Source: Nitrospirota bacterium
Lineage (GTDB): Bacteria; Nitrospirota; Nitrospiria; JACQBW01
Assembly: GCA_016178585.1 (NCBI GenBank)
Contig: JACOTA010000004.1
Span: 1-35,510, forward strand
DNA: 35,510 bases
Reading direction: 5' to 3'
Under the pieces are notes generated by a model, which was not told where the DNA came from, ran no database searches, and was given only the letters and a program-made list of their open reading frames with translations. Positions 15,900 through 25,508 of this stretch are shown one piece after another. The first letter of the stretch is position 1. Each line of letters starts with the position of its first letter. The translations under genes were made by a program, and so were the position numbers.

Positions 15900-18536
15900 A
15901 TGATACCTTCCAACATCATGAATGTGCAGCTTTTCCACCCACCCGCTCCGCGTGCCTGTTTAAGGCCGGGCGCTTCTATCCTCTTCTTTTTACTTTTTTC
16001 TATCTTTTTTTTATCGGGCAACACGGCACAGGCGTCGCCTTTCAGTCCTTCTTACGAAATAAACGCCGGTTATCATTTCGCAGGAGCTAAACCCGTTCAG
16101 ATCGAGGGAAGCATAAAAATCACCTTTTCAAATCCTTCGCCGGAACCTCTCGCCGCGATCCCGTTAATGCTCTACCCCAACCGGTTTTTGGCTCCGCCAC
16201 TCTCACTTCCTCCAGAAGTATTTAAAAAATCTTTCCCGAAACCCATTTCACCCGGCGGAATCGAAATTTCAAAAATTTTTGATTCCCTTGGCCGCTCCCT
16301 GGAAATTCACTACCTTGAGACCGGACTGGGACCTAAAATGGTTTGCCAGATCATTTTAAAAGACCCTCTCCCTCCAGGTCAATTTACCACCTTCACCCTT
16401 GATTTTACAACCCTCATACCGGAGCGTTTGGGCGCGTTCGGACAGTTTAAGTCGGTCATTTCAACTGAAGGAGGGTGGCATCCTTACCTTCCCGATTTTT
16501 TCAATAACGCATGGCAGTTTAAAAAACCTCCGCCCAAAGCTGACTTCACGGTCAACATCAGCTACCCGACGCCCTTTGAACTCAATCACACGGGGACTCT
16601 GATCACGAAAACCATTTTTAACGATTATAAATTGTCCCGGCTCCAGTCGCAAAAAACCGGGTTTTTCTCGTTGATCCTTTCAACCCGGTACCGGGATATG
16701 ATTGCGGAAGGACCCGGTCACGCCATTTACTATTCCTATTTTTCCAAAGATAAAAAATATGCCCGACAGGTCCTTCAACTGGCGGAAGAGGCGTTGCAGT
16801 TTTTTGAAACGGAGTACGGTCCGTCTAATCCCTCGGTCTTACGGCTCGCCGAGACCTATCTCTATGATGATTTATATTCAGAAGGAGAGGGGATCGTCCT
16901 GGTCAGCCATACCCTTTACAAAATATTTTTTCCTTTAAAAAGGTATCATGACGCCAGGCTTCTCCATGGAATTTATGCTCAGTTATGGAGGACTCAAATT
17001 CCCTGGGAAGAAGATTGGATTATTGAAATGTTATCCGATTACAGCACTCAGGCATTTCTGAATAAAAAACTCAAACATCCTTTGGAAGGTCTTGAAACTT
17101 TTCTAACGCCTTTTGCCTTTTTACCGGTGGTTGACGAAATCCTCTATTCCCCTAATCCTGCTTTCAGACAGGTTTTTTTTAAGGAGGCAAAGCCTTTCCC
17201 TTTTCGGGAACAGATCCGTCTCTATAACACTCCCCGGGCGGAAGGAACAGGAATCCTGTTTAAACTTCAAAATCTGCTGGGAAAGGAAAAAACGCTGGAA
17301 ATTGTTTCCGCCTATCTGGCCGCGGTCCGGGGAGAGAAAGAACGCTCTTTTGTAGAACTCAGTGAAACCCTCTCCGGGCAAAACTTGAACTGGTTTTATC
17401 AGCAATGGCTGAATTCTTTTCCTGAGCCTGATTTTGGAATCGAAAACATCCAGGACGATTTTACGGAAAAGGTTCATATGACCACGGTTGCCGTCGCCAA
17501 AAAAGGAGAAGGGACCGAACCCCTTACGGTAAGAGCCATATTTAAAAACCAGTCCGTTATGGAAATCAACCGATTATTTAAAGAAACCGGGGAGCTTTTT
17601 GTCTTTAAAAACCCTTCGCCCGTTAAGACGGTTGAAATAGACCCGGACCACCAGACCAACGATCCCTATCTTTTTAACAACCGGAAACCTCCCGAATGGA
17701 AATTTCTCCTTGATAAATTCACCGGGACGATGGATCTCCAAACCCATACCCCCGAATTGGAGGTTGGCGGATCGTTTAGAAGACTTTACGATGATCACAA
17801 CGTTCTTGGTCTTTATTATTACCGTTTTGAAGAGACCCGGGGGTTCCGGGGCGATTTCGATCATACTTTTCCGGGCAAGCTGGATCATCAGCTCATACAA
17901 ACGTTAGGAGGAAATTATAAGGGAGAAATTGTCACCCTGGCGGGACAAGAAGACGAAACTCGAGGAAGTTTGGGTTTAATCTATCGAATCAGCTACCTGA
18001 ATTACAGCCTCGGCCTTGAATATAACCTGCAGTTTACCGGACCCGAGCATCCTTATAATGGAAGAGTTTATTTTGACTACGCCAACGGCATTCAATGGTC
18101 TCCGTACCATACCCTGAAGTTTAAGGCCCAGTTGGCGGAATCCAACGGTCCCCTCTCTCTGCCCTTTACTGCCGGGGGAGGATCAGGTCTTCGGGGATAT
18201 ACTAAAACAGCCCTGTCAGGGTCAGAAAAAAGCGTTTTCAGCGTTGATTACGCCTTTCCTCTTTATTATGATCTGGATCAGAATCTGTTTGGGTTTTCCC
18301 TTTTTCATACCCTTCAGGGAGAGCTTTTTATTGATTCCGGAAATGCGTCAAATGAAAAGAATCCGCTTCTTTTTCATCAATACCTGTCTGATTTTGGAGG
18401 CGGTTTAAATCTGGATTTTGATCTCTTCGGCGCTTACCCCACCAACATGGCTTTTCAACTGGCCTACCCCATTGAACCCTTCCTCCCCGAGGAACGAAAT
18501 ATTCACTACTATTTTAATTTCGGGGTTCATTTTTAG
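15900..18536 (+). CDS. Degenerate M1-peptidase domain fused to an Omp85-like beta-barrel
   Basis: An 878-residue exported protein. Residues 22-45 form a hydrophobic signal peptide ending near AQA. Residues about 50-515 read like an M1 (gluzincin) aminopeptidase: beta-sandwich, EGEGIVLVSHTLY in place of the GxMEN strand, LLHGIYAQLW where the HExxH helix should be, DWIIEMLSDYST like the third-ligand helix, and the C-terminal WFYQQWLNSFPEPDFGI. The catalytic Glu and second His are missing, so it is probably not a zinc peptidase. Residues about 600-878 are alternating strands ending in Phe, with GGGSGLRGYTKT (759-770), the Omp85/BamA-type LRGY motif. No POTRA domains were seen. Its stop overlaps that of the convergent GGDEF gene. 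The start is uncertain (ATG 15900 or 15918; neither has a clear ribosome binding site). Confidence 0.72.
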   Translation: MIPSNIMNVQLFHPPAPRACLRPGASILFFLLFSIFFLSGNTAQASPFSPSYEINAGYHFAGAKPVQIEGSIKITFSNPSPEPLAAIPLMLYPNRFLAPPLSLPPEVFKKSFPKPISPGGIEISKIFDSLGRSLEIHYLETGLGPKMVCQIILKDPLPPGQFTTFTLDFTTLIPERLGAFGQFKSVISTEGGWHPYLPDFFNNAWQFKKPPPKADFTVNISYPTPFELNHTGTLITKTIFNDYKLSRLQSQKTGFFSLILSTRYRDMIAEGPGHAIYYSYFSKDKKYARQVLQLAEEALQFFETEYGPSNPSVLRLAETYLYDDLYSEGEGIVLVSHTLYKIFFPLKRYHDARLLHGIYAQLWRTQIPWEEDWIIEMLSDYSTQAFLNKKLKHPLEGLETFLTPFAFLPVVDEILYSPNPAFRQVFFKEAKPFPFREQIRLYNTPRAEGTGILFKLQNLLGKEKTLEIVSAYLAAVRGEKERSFVELSETLSGQNLNWFYQQWLNSFPEPDFGIENIQDDFTEKVHMTTVAVAKKGEGTEPLTVRAIFKNQSVMEINRLFKETGELFVFKNPSPVKTVEIDPDHQTNDPYLFNNRKPPEWKFLLDKFTGTMDLQTHTPELEVGGSFRRLYDDHNVLGLYYYRFEETRGFRGDFDHTFPGKLDHQLIQTLGGNYKGEIVTLAGQEDETRGSLGLIYRISYLNYSLGLEYNLQFTGPEHPYNGRVYFDYANGIQWSPYHTLKFKAQLAESNGPLSLPFTAGGGSGLRGYTKTALSGSEKSVFSVDYAFPLYYDLDQNLFGFSLFHTLQGELFIDSGNASNEKNPLLFHQYLSDFGGGLNLDFDLFGAYPTNMAFQLAYPIEPFLPEERNIHYYFNFGVHF

Positions 18537-19621
18537 ATTTCTCCCGCGATAAAAATCTTATCCCTCCCTTCATTCTTCGCCTTATACATGGCCATGTCAG
18601 CCAATTTGATCAGATCTTGCTTATTTTTCGCGTGAACAGGAAAGCCTGCGATTCCAAAACTTACCGTCAACCTGAGGTTCAATCCTCTTTTTTTTAAAAA
18701 TTTAAATTCCCGGATTTTTTTTTGAAGCCGTGTGATAATAAAAAACGTGGTTTCTACATTGGTTTCGGGAAGAACAATGACGAACTCGTCTCCCCCATAA
18801 CGGGCAATAATATCGACGTCCCGCAGACTCTCGATTAAAACCTTGCCTAACTCAATTAAGACCTGGCTTCCCGTTTGATGTCCATGGACATCGTTCACAT
18901 TTTTAAAATGGTCAATATCCAGGAAGACAAGGCTGATTTCCGATTTATATCTCTGGCTTCTCCTGAGTTCGATATCGAGCGTCTGTTCCAGATAGCGGTA
19001 ATTAAATAGTTTGGTCAAATCATCCGTCACGACCAGATCTGACATCTGTTGATAAAGAACAGACCGCTCAATCGCGATCGCCGCCTGGTCGACCAATTTT
19101 AAAAGAAGCTCAAGGTCCCTGGAGTCAAAGCTGGTTTGGTCTTCTTTGTTCACCATCTCGAGCACGCCGATCGTCTTTTTTTTGTTGATAATCGGAACAG
19201 CCAACACCGTTTTTGGACGGGCCAAAATCTTTTTTTCAATTTCTGTCGAATATTTTAAATTATCTTTGATGTTTGAAATCAGGATGGGAGTTCCGGTTTT
19301 AACAACCGTTCCCGGGATTCCCCGGCCTGCTTTAATCGAAAAGGGTTTAAAGGTTTTTTTATATTTTCCTTTAATCATCTCGAAATTTAATTCCTTCGAA
19401 TTTTCGTCAAAGAGCAGCAAGGTCCACATTTGGCCCCGCACCAAAAGATGAGCCTGTTCCAGTATCGTTTGAACAATTTTTTTAAATTCGAGGGAGGAGG
19501 TTAATAGTTTTCCGGCGTTAATAAAAAAGGAGAGTTCGCGTTCCTTTTGACGAACGCCGGCTTTTAACCGGTGAATTTCTTCTCTTAGAAGTTGCATGGT
19601 CAGGTTTGATTTATCGGCCAT
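18533..19621 (-). CDS. GAF-GGDEF diguanylate cyclase
   Basis: A 362-residue protein. A short coiled coil (about 10-35) leads to a GAF sensor domain (about 45-190, with [12 protein letters not shown] and [20 protein letters not shown]) and a GGDEF domain (about 195-362). The catalytic YGGDEF is intact at 275-280, and an RxxD inhibitory site (R267-D270) sits exactly five residues upstream. An active cyclase making c-di-GMP with product feedback is therefore expected. ATG 19621 lies inside the secA end (11-nt overlap); longer in-frame starts lie deeper in secA and are less likely. c-di-GMP often controls pili and secretion, but no link is shown here. Confidence 0.9.
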   Translation of the reverse strand: MADKSNLTMQLLREEIHRLKAGVRQKERELSFFINAGKLLTSSLEFKKIVQTILEQAHLLVRGQMWTLLLFDENSKELNFEMIKGKYKKTFKPFSIKAGRGIPGTVVKTGTPILISNIKDNLKYSTEIEKKILARPKTVLAVPIINKKKTIGVLEMVNKEDQTSFDSRDLELLLKLVDQAAIAIERSVLYQQMSDLVVTDDLTKLFNYRYLEQTLDIELRRSQRYKSEISLVFLDIDHFKNVNDVHGHQTGSQVLIELGKVLIESLRDVDIIARYGGDEFVIVLPETNVETTFFIITRLQKKIREFKFLKKRGLNLRLTVSFGIAGFPVHAKNKQDLIKLADMAMYKAKNEGRDKIFIAGEI

Positions 19622-22241
19622 GGCACTTTTTATATTTTTTACCGCTTCCGCAGGGGCAGTCGTCGTTTCGACCCACTTTTTTCGCCTCCCTTTGTGCCGG
19701 CCGGGCAGCGCTTTCCTCTCCACGGTTTAAAACCATTTTTTGAGTTTGGAAAAACGGGGTTTGTCTTGCCGGAACGGTTTCTTTTCTAAACTTGACTTTA
19801 AAAAGATGTTCGACCATGTCGTTCCTGATCCGGCCAATCATGGCGGAGAACATTTCAAACCCTTCTTTCTTATATTCCACGAGCGGATCTTTTTGGCCAT
19901 AACCGCGCAGGCCTATCCCCTCTTTTAAATGGTCCATTCCCAGGAGGTGATCTTTCCAATGGGTATCGATGGCGGTCAACATAATTTGTTTTTGTATTTT
20001 GAGAAGAATGTCCGGCCCGATTTCCTTTTCTTTTTCCTCATAAGAGCGGGTAACAGCTTCCAGAACCATTTGTTTTAAGCCATCATGTCCTGAATCTTTG
20101 AGGGGCTCTTTTTCGAAATCGACTGAAATCGAAAACTGCCTTTGAAGCGCCTCGCCAAGGCCTTTTAAATCCCATTCTTCCGCGTAAACTTCGGGATTGC
20201 AGTAAAAGGATAAAAAACCTTCAATGGATTCATCCGCGATATCAAAGAGCTCTTCTTTTAAATTTTCCCCCTTTAACACCTGCTTTCGCTGTTCATAAAT
20301 GACTTCTCTTTGCTTGTTCATGACATCGTCGTATTCAATCAGTTGTTTCCGAATATCAAAATGATGGGCCTCCACCTTTTTCTGCGCATTTTCAATCGCC
20401 CGGGTAACAATTTTAGCTTCGATCGGAATTCCCTCTTCCATCCCGAGGCGTCCCATAATGCCGGAAATCCGGTCAGAACCAAAAATGCGAAGGAGATCAT
20501 CCTCTAACGACAAATAAAACCGGGAAGACCCCGGATCCCCCTGCCGCCCCGAACGGCCTCGAAGCTGGTTATCAATCCGGCGGCTTTCATGACGTTCCGT
20601 TCCGATAATATGGAGCCCTCCAAAACCAACCACCTCCTGTTTTTCTCGTTCAGCTTCTCCCCTTTGGTAGCGCCCTTTTTGTTCGATCTGTTCAGGGGTC
20701 GCTTCTCCGATTTTTTCAAGCTCTTTTTTTAAAATAAACTCCGGGTTCCCCCCTAATAAAATATCGGTGCCTCGTCCCGCCATGTTCGTGGCAATGGTCA
20801 CGGCATTTTTTCGCCCGGCCTGCGCGATAATTTCAGCCTCTTTTTCATGATATTTCGCGTTTAAAACCGAATGCTTAACCCCCTTTCGCCTTAAAAGGCC
20901 GCTGAGCTTTTCCGATTTTTCTATCGAGATCGTTCCTACTAAAACCGGCTCACCGGTCTTATTCAGGGTTTCGATTTCTTCAGAGATCGCTTTAAATTTT
21001 TCCGCCTCGGTACGGTAAATGACATCCGGGTAATCGACACGGACCATCGCACGGTTAGCGGGAACCACAACGACATCCAGGTTATAAATCTTGTTGAATT
21101 CAGCGGCTTCCGTATCGGCCGTCCCGGTCATTCCCGATAGTTTTTGATACATCCGGAAATAATTCTGGAAGGTAATCGTCGCAAGGGTTTGATTTTCACT
21201 TGCGATTTTTACGCCTTCCTTTGCTTCGATCGCTTGATGGAGACCGTCGCTCCAGCGGCGTCCCGGCATTAAACGCCCCGTAAACTCATCGACAATGAGA
21301 ACCTCTCCGTCTTTAACGACATAATCGACATCCCGCTTAAACAAAACATGGGCTCTCAATGCCTGCTGAACATGGTGGACCAATGAAATATTGGACAAAT
21401 CATAGAGGTTTTGCACGCCAAGGTAACGTTCAACTTTAATGTTTCCCTCGTCGGTCAGGGAAGCCGTTTTGGTTTTCTCTTCTATGGTAAAATCAGCTTC
21501 CGGTTTAAGGGAAGGGATAACCTTGTCGACCTGATAATAAAGATCGGTGGATTCTTCCGATGGGCCGGAAATGATCAAGGGGGTTCTCGCTTCGTCAATC
21601 AGGATGCTGTCGACTTCGTCCACAATGGCGTAAACCAGGTCGCGTTGAACAAATTGAGAGGCGTCAAACTTCATGTTGTCTCTTAAATAATCAAACCCGA
21701 ACTCATTATTGGTCCCATAGGTAACGTCGTTTCCATAAGCGATCTGCCTTTCGCTGTCATCAAGGTCATGCTGAATCAGACCGACAGAAAGCCCCAGAAA
21801 TTGATAAAGCTGGCCCATCCATTGGCTATCTCTTTTAGCGAGATAATCATTCACCGTTACCACGTGGACCCCTGTTCCGGCGAGCGCATTTAAATAAACC
21901 GGAAGGGTCGCGACAAGGGTCTTCCCTTCCCCGGTTTTCATTTCGGCGATTTTCCCCTCATGGAGAACAACCCCTCCCAAAATCTGGACATCAAAGTGCC
22001 TCATCCCTAAAACCCGTTTAGAAGCCTCCCGGACAACCGCAAACGCTTCGGGCAAAAGCTGATCCAGGGTTTCTCCTTCTGAAATCCGTTTTTTAAACTC
22101 GGGAGTTTTGGCTTGAAGCTGAGCGTCCGAGAGAGGGGAAATGGCAGGCTCGATTGAATTGACCTTTTGGACGAGGGGCCACATCCGCTTCAGTTCACGG
22201 TCATTTTTACTGCCTACAATTTTTTTTAAAATCCCAAACAT
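19611..22241 (-). CDS. secA: Preprotein translocase ATPase SecA
   Basis: An 876-residue motor that drives proteins through SecYEG. Walker A region [33 protein letters not shown] (DEAD-type Walker B), [37 protein letters not shown], and the C-terminal zinc motif [13 protein letters not shown] are all present. ATG 22241 gives the classic [19 protein letters not shown] start and has AGGA 8 nt upstream; ATG 22250 adds three residues and lacks a spaced site. It overlaps the GGDEF gene downstream, so the two are probably co-transcribed. Confidence 0.98.
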   Translation of the reverse strand: MFGILKKIVGSKNDRELKRMWPLVQKVNSIEPAISPLSDAQLQAKTPEFKKRISEGETLDQLLPEAFAVVREASKRVLGMRHFDVQILGGVVLHEGKIAEMKTGEGKTLVATLPVYLNALAGTGVHVVTVNDYLAKRDSQWMGQLYQFLGLSVGLIQHDLDDSERQIAYGNDVTYGTNNEFGFDYLRDNMKFDASQFVQRDLVYAIVDEVDSILIDEARTPLIISGPSEESTDLYYQVDKVIPSLKPEADFTIEEKTKTASLTDEGNIKVERYLGVQNLYDLSNISLVHHVQQALRAHVLFKRDVDYVVKDGEVLIVDEFTGRLMPGRRWSDGLHQAIEAKEGVKIASENQTLATITFQNYFRMYQKLSGMTGTADTEAAEFNKIYNLDVVVVPANRAMVRVDYPDVIYRTEAEKFKAISEEIETLNKTGEPVLVGTISIEKSEKLSGLLRRKGVKHSVLNAKYHEKEAEIIAQAGRKNAVTIATNMAGRGTDILLGGNPEFILKKELEKIGEATPEQIEQKGRYQRGEAEREKQEVVGFGGLHIIGTERHESRRIDNQLRGRSGRQGDPGSSRFYLSLEDDLLRIFGSDRISGIMGRLGMEEGIPIEAKIVTRAIENAQKKVEAHHFDIRKQLIEYDDVMNKQREVIYEQRKQVLKGENLKEELFDIADESIEGFLSFYCNPEVYAEEWDLKGLGEALQRQFSISVDFEKEPLKDSGHDGLKQMVLEAVTRSYEEKEKEIGPDILLKIQKQIMLTAIDTHWKDHLLGMDHLKEGIGLRGYGQKDPLVEYKKEGFEMFSAMIGRIRNDMVEHLFKVKFRKETVPARQTPFFQTQKMVLNRGEESAARPAQREAKKVGRNDDCPCGSGKKYKKCHGR

Positions 22242-22268
22242 TACAATCATCCTGAATTAACTTAAAAA

Positions 22269-22277
22269 AATATAACA
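22269..22277 (-). promoter_or_regulatory. Possible extended -10 promoter of secA
   Basis: On the minus strand TG-T-TATATT (22277-22269) forms an extended -10 element about 28 nt before the secA start. No good -35 lies upstream, which extended -10 promoters do not require. The region is AT-rich, so a chance match is possible. Confidence 0.35.
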
Positions 22278-22310
22278 CAATTAAATTCAAAAAACCATTT
22301 CTGAAAAATA

Positions 22311-22349
22311 AAAAAACCTGGAGGAATTCTATCTTCCCCCAGGTTTTTT
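22311..22349 (-). terminator. Rho-independent terminator after the M23 peptidase gene
   Basis: Inverted repeat AAAAAACCTGG (22311-22321) and CCAGGTTTTTT (22339-22349), extended by GGAA/TTCC. On the minus strand the stem is followed by TTTTTTTATTTTT. It lies about 70 nt past the M23 stop and would insulate secA. It could work in both directions. Confidence 0.75.
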
Positions 22350-22368
22350 GAAATGCAGGAGTCGCCCA

Positions 22369-22390
22369 GGGCAGGCACGGGGGCCTGCCC
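22369..22390. repeat. Hairpin repeat with GGGCAGGC arms
   Basis: GGGCAGGC (22369-22376) and GCCTGCCC (22383-22390) enclose a 6-nt loop and are followed by CCTACAATAAAA. It resembles 'taggggcaggcccccgtgcc' repeats known from many environmental genomes. It lies between the M23 stop and the terminator. Single copy here. Confidence 0.5.
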
Positions 22391-22419
22391 CTACAATAAA
22401 ATGTAATTTCATTAATCTG

Positions 22420-23337
22420 TTAATTAATAATATACTTTAGCGGGTTGACGGGAACCGAATTAACATGAATTTCGTAATGAAGATGCGGGCCCGTTGAAAG
22501 GCCGGTATTTCCGACGTAGCCGATAATATCTCCTCTTTTTATCCGCTGTCCGACTTTTACGGCAGACTTCGCCAAATGGCCGTAAACCGTCTCCATGCCG
22601 TAACCATGTTCTATTCTCACTTCACGGCCAAAACCGCTGTCAAAGCCGTCATACCTCACAATTCCGGCGGCGGGAGCGGTAATCGGCGTTTCGGGTTTCG
22701 CGGCAATATCAATCCCCTTATGAAGGGAGACCATTCCCGTAAAAGGGGAAACCCGGTTTCCGAAACCGGACGTCATCCAACCCTTCACCGGCCAGACCGA
22801 CGGGGTCGAGGTCCACATCGTTTGGTGTTCCTTCATAACTTCGCTTAATTCCTGAAAACTAACCTGCTGTTGAATCGAAGCCGACTGGAGGAGCGAAACA
22901 TCCTGTTCCATTTTTTTAATCATCCCCGAGGGGTTGTTTTTATTTTCAATTAAATTTTCGATAGGGCTTGCCGCTTCCGCTCCGCCCATTCCAAAAAACT
23001 CCGTATTTACCTTTGACGGCCCGATATCCGCAATCACTCTTAACTTTGCGTCCAGTTCTTTTAAACGGACCATCTGTTTTTTAAGGTCTTCAATTCGGTT
23101 GGAAAACATTTGAAGCTGAAGTTTTTGGGCAACGGTTTCCTTTTGAAGGGAATTCAACTCCCATGTCTCTCCAATCAGATAAAAATATTGAAACAGGAAA
23201 AAAATCAATAAAAGAACGCCGCACGAAGAAATGCCTGCGATCTTTTTTAAGGTCTTTTTGGTGACGCAAAATCGATAGGTCTTTGACGTCGGGTTGGGAA
23301 GAACCATGATCGTGTAAGACTCTTCATGTTTTTCCAT
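22420..23337 (-). CDS. Membrane-anchored M23 (LytM) metallopeptidase
   Basis: A 305-residue protein. Residues 38-56 are one membrane helix, 58-108 a coiled coil, and about 180-305 an M23 domain. Zinc and catalytic residues are intact: H206 and D210 (HKGID), H254 (YGHL) and H285/H287 (HLHYEI). Such proteins cut peptidoglycan cross-links or, like NlpD/EnvC, activate amidases; the intact ligands point to an active endopeptidase. ATG 23337 is preceded by GGGAGGAAACAG. The frame extends 33 codons upstream only because it runs through repeat copy D. No clear promoter was found. Confidence 0.9.
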   Translation of the reverse strand: MEKHEESYTIMVLPNPTSKTYRFCVTKKTLKKIAGISSCGVLLLIFFLFQYFYLIGETWELNSLQKETVAQKLQLQMFSNRIEDLKKQMVRLKELDAKLRVIADIGPSKVNTEFFGMGGAEAASPIENLIENKNNPSGMIKKMEQDVSLLQSASIQQQVSFQELSEVMKEHQTMWTSTPSVWPVKGWMTSGFGNRVSPFTGMVSLHKGIDIAAKPETPITAPAAGIVRYDGFDSGFGREVRIEHGYGMETVYGHLAKSAVKVGQRIKRGDIIGYVGNTGLSTGPHLHYEIHVNSVPVNPLKYIIN

Positions 23338-23376
23338 ATCTGTTTCCTCCCACAAAGCTTGCTGTCGATTATATTT

Positions 23377-23456
23377 GGGGCCCATGCGGTTGCTCCGCAA
23401 TCCTCCGATGCCCCAGGCCCGCACTCGAACTGGCAAAGCCGGCTTCTCGCTTACGA
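23377..23456. repeat. REP-like dispersed repeat, family 1, copy D
   Basis: It contains GGGGCCCATGCGGTTGCTCC, CCGATGCCCCAGGCCC, the hairpin core CTGGCAAAGCCGG (23430-23442), and TTCTCGCTTACG. It is a diverged member of the family at 945, 14552 and 26671. It lies just upstream of the M23 gene. Confidence 0.6.
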
Positions 23457-23589
23457 TATCGCAGCGAAGCTATTTTTTAACTCTTTTCAACCAAACGGGG
23501 CTGACACTAACATATGAAATTTTGAAAAGTCAAGGTCAAAAGTCTTAACAATTCATTTACAAACTTAGGTTATTGAGGCTATTTGGATA

Positions 23590-23636
23590 AAAATAGAAAA
23601 ATCCTTACCCCTGATAGTAAGCAAGGCCCGTGCCTT
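23590..23636 (-). terminator. Probable terminator of the pil operon
   Basis: Read on the minus strand, AAGGC-ACGG-GCCTT (23636-23623) is followed by CTTAC...GTAAG (23621-23604) and then GATTTTTCTATTTTTAT. It lies about 75 nt past the pilQ stop. Stems are short, so confidence is moderate. The remainder of 23457-23709 is AT-rich with no gene seen. Confidence 0.42.
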
Positions 23637-23709
23637 CGATTTTAAATTCCAACTTATTGTTTTATTTGATAAAAATTAAAAAATGGATGGTTAAGAATGA
23701 CAAAAACTG

Positions 23710-25119
23710 TCACTTTTGTACATTTTTTGAATTTGACAGGTTGTCGGCGATTTCATCATTATACTCGGAAGGCGTAATAAAGATGATTAATTCCGTCTCC
23801 TGATTTCCTTTATTTTGCTTTTTAAACAACCATCCCAAAATAGGAATGTCTGATAAAAAGGGAATTCCATTTTCTTTGACAGATTCATTTTTCGTAATAA
23901 TTCCCCCTATGGCGACCGTCGAACCGTTTTTGACAATTAAATCTGTTTCAGCCGTTCGGGTCGTGAGTGGAGGAATATTTTGAACCTGGTGGCTGTAGTC
24001 GGGTTCTTTTTTCTCAGTTCTTATGTGCATCAGGATCTGATGGTCCGGCGTAATATGAGGCGTTACCACTAACTCCAGTTTTGCGTTTATCGTCGTAACC
24101 CCGCTGGTTGCTGAAGAGCCTGTGGGAGTCCCGCCGGAGGTTGCTCCTCCCGAAACAAGGGTTGCGGTTGGAATCAAGATTTCCGTCCCGCTCGAAATTC
24201 TCGCTTCTTTATGATCGAGCGTCAGAATTTTGGGTTTCGACAATATTTTTCCCTTTCCGGTGTCCTGCATGGCGGATAGTTGAACATCTAAAAGCAAATT
24301 GTTGGCAATATTCGCATAAGACAAACCGATTGAGCCTCCCAGGCCGGGTCCAACCGTGGCCGGCAGATTCACGGCATAAGGAGCGCCGCTATATCCTATC
24401 CCGTTGGTCAGTGGATTAAAAAACGTGTCGGTAGATGAGCTTTTGGTCACGCCACCCAGGAGGGAATAATTCCCGTTATTATAAAGACCTCCCCATTGGA
24501 TTCCCAGTTCACGCGTAAAGTTGGTATTTGCTTCAACAATTTTTGCCTCAATCATGACCTGGGGGGTTTTATTATCCAGCGTTTTTACCAGAGTTGATAT
24601 TTTTTCGATATTTTCAGGAATATCTTTAATAATGAGTGAGTTAGAACGGGAATCCACCGCGATATTCCCTTTTTTGCTTAATAGGCCTTTCACGGAGTCC
24701 TGGAGATCTTTTACGGTGGCATAATTTACCGGGATCAGGCGGGTTACCAGATCTTCTTCCCCTTCGGGAGAAGAGGTATGGGCAATCGTCATGATAGACC
24801 CGTTTTTGCTCGCCCAAAGATTTTGGTTTCGTAAGATCGCATCCAGGGCTTCATCCAGCGTGACGTTTTTGAAGCTCAAGGTCACTTTCCCTTTTACATC
24901 CTCCCTGATAATGACATTGATATGATTTTCCTGCCCGATGGCCCGGAGAACATCTTTTACATCGGCCTCCCGAAATTCAAGAGAAAATCTTGATGAATTT
25001 CCGTTATTTTCACCCTCTGGCAGGATTCTCACGATATGATCCTGGCCCAAGGCTTTTTCAATAAATAAAAGAGAGAGGCTAAAGAATAATAAAACCATCC
25101 ACCGATTAGAGTTTCTCAT
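23710..25119 (-). CDS. pilQ: Type IV pilus secretin PilQ (short form)
   Basis: A 469-residue outer-membrane secretin that forms the gate for the pilus. After a signal peptide (about 1-25) come an STN/N0-like domain (FSLEFREADVKDVLRAIGQE), an N1-type domain (RLIPVNYATVKDLQDSVKGL) and the secretin domain (VMIEAKIVEANTNFTRELGI through GGIITKNESVKENGIPFLSD). It ends soon after. Classical PilQ is about 700 residues with N-terminal AMIN domains; none is present here. ATG 25119 has AGGAT 8 nt upstream; ATG 25140, overlapping the pilP stop, is the alternative. It is the last gene of merR-pilMNOPQ. Confidence 0.9.
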   Translation of the reverse strand: MRNSNRWMVLLFFSLSLLFIEKALGQDHIVRILPEGENNGNSSRFSLEFREADVKDVLRAIGQENHINVIIREDVKGKVTLSFKNVTLDEALDAILRNQNLWASKNGSIMTIAHTSSPEGEEDLVTRLIPVNYATVKDLQDSVKGLLSKKGNIAVDSRSNSLIIKDIPENIEKISTLVKTLDNKTPQVMIEAKIVEANTNFTRELGIQWGGLYNNGNYSLLGGVTKSSSTDTFFNPLTNGIGYSGAPYAVNLPATVGPGLGGSIGLSYANIANNLLLDVQLSAMQDTGKGKILSKPKILTLDHKEARISSGTEILIPTATLVSGGATSGGTPTGSSATSGVTTINAKLELVVTPHITPDHQILMHIRTEKKEPDYSHQVQNIPPLTTRTAETDLIVKNGSTVAIGGIITKNESVKENGIPFLSDIPILGWLFKKQNKGNQETELIIFITPSEYNDEIADNLSNSKNVQK

Positions 25120-25136
25120 AATAGATATCCTTTTTT

Positions 25137-25508
25137 TCATTGGCTGTCCGATAAAAATGGGAGAATTCGAATCTCCCTGGACCCAAAAGCCCCCTTTAAA
25201 ATAACCCGGTCGGAATCGATAACGGCAACGGTGCCTCCCATGATCTGATCCCCTTCTGATACGATTCGATTATTGATAATCGCTGATTTACTTCCCGACG
25301 CTCCGACTAAAATGCCGGTCAATCTCCATTGATCAACCTGAACTCCCCCCGGAGCGGGATGGCTTAAGACTTTTTGACGCGGCAGATGAAAAGGGTCCCG
25401 GTTTTCGGGGTTCTGGTCAACCCGAGACTTTAAAGATTGGCCGGGAACGATTTGAGATCCCAACAAGACCAGAAAAAACAGGATTAACGTAAACAGAATG
25501 TTTTTCAT
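25137..25508 (-). CDS. pilP: Type IV pilus assembly protein PilP
   Basis: A 123-residue protein with an N-terminal signal segment (about 1-23). The RDPF motif (NRDPFHLP) typical of PilP precedes a small beta domain (VDQWRLTGILVGASGSKSAI, then INNRIVSEGDQI). PilP links the PilN-PilO inner-membrane pair to the secretin. There is no lipobox cysteine, so it may not be a lipoprotein, unlike classical PilP. ATG 25508 overlaps the pilO stop by four bases. Confidence 0.85.
   Translation of the reverse strand: MKNILFTLILFFLVLLGSQIVPGQSLKSRVDQNPENRDPFHLPRQKVLSHPAPGGVQVDQWRLTGILVGASGSKSAIINNRIVSEGDQIMGGTVAVIDSDRVILKGAFGSREIRILPFLSDSQ

Noticed and set aside
18533-18536. Overlap of the stop codons of the barrel and GGDEF genes as a regulatory device
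   Set aside because: A four-base convergent overlap is common, and no terminator or pairing element supports a function.
23338-23436. N-terminal extension of the M23 peptidase by 33 residues
   Set aside because: The extension is translated repeat copy D, while ATG 23337 has a strong ribosome binding site.
23511-23539. Possible promoter TTGACC-17-CATATG for the M23 gene
   Set aside because: The -10 matches only three of six consensus bases, and several overlapping alternatives are equally weak.
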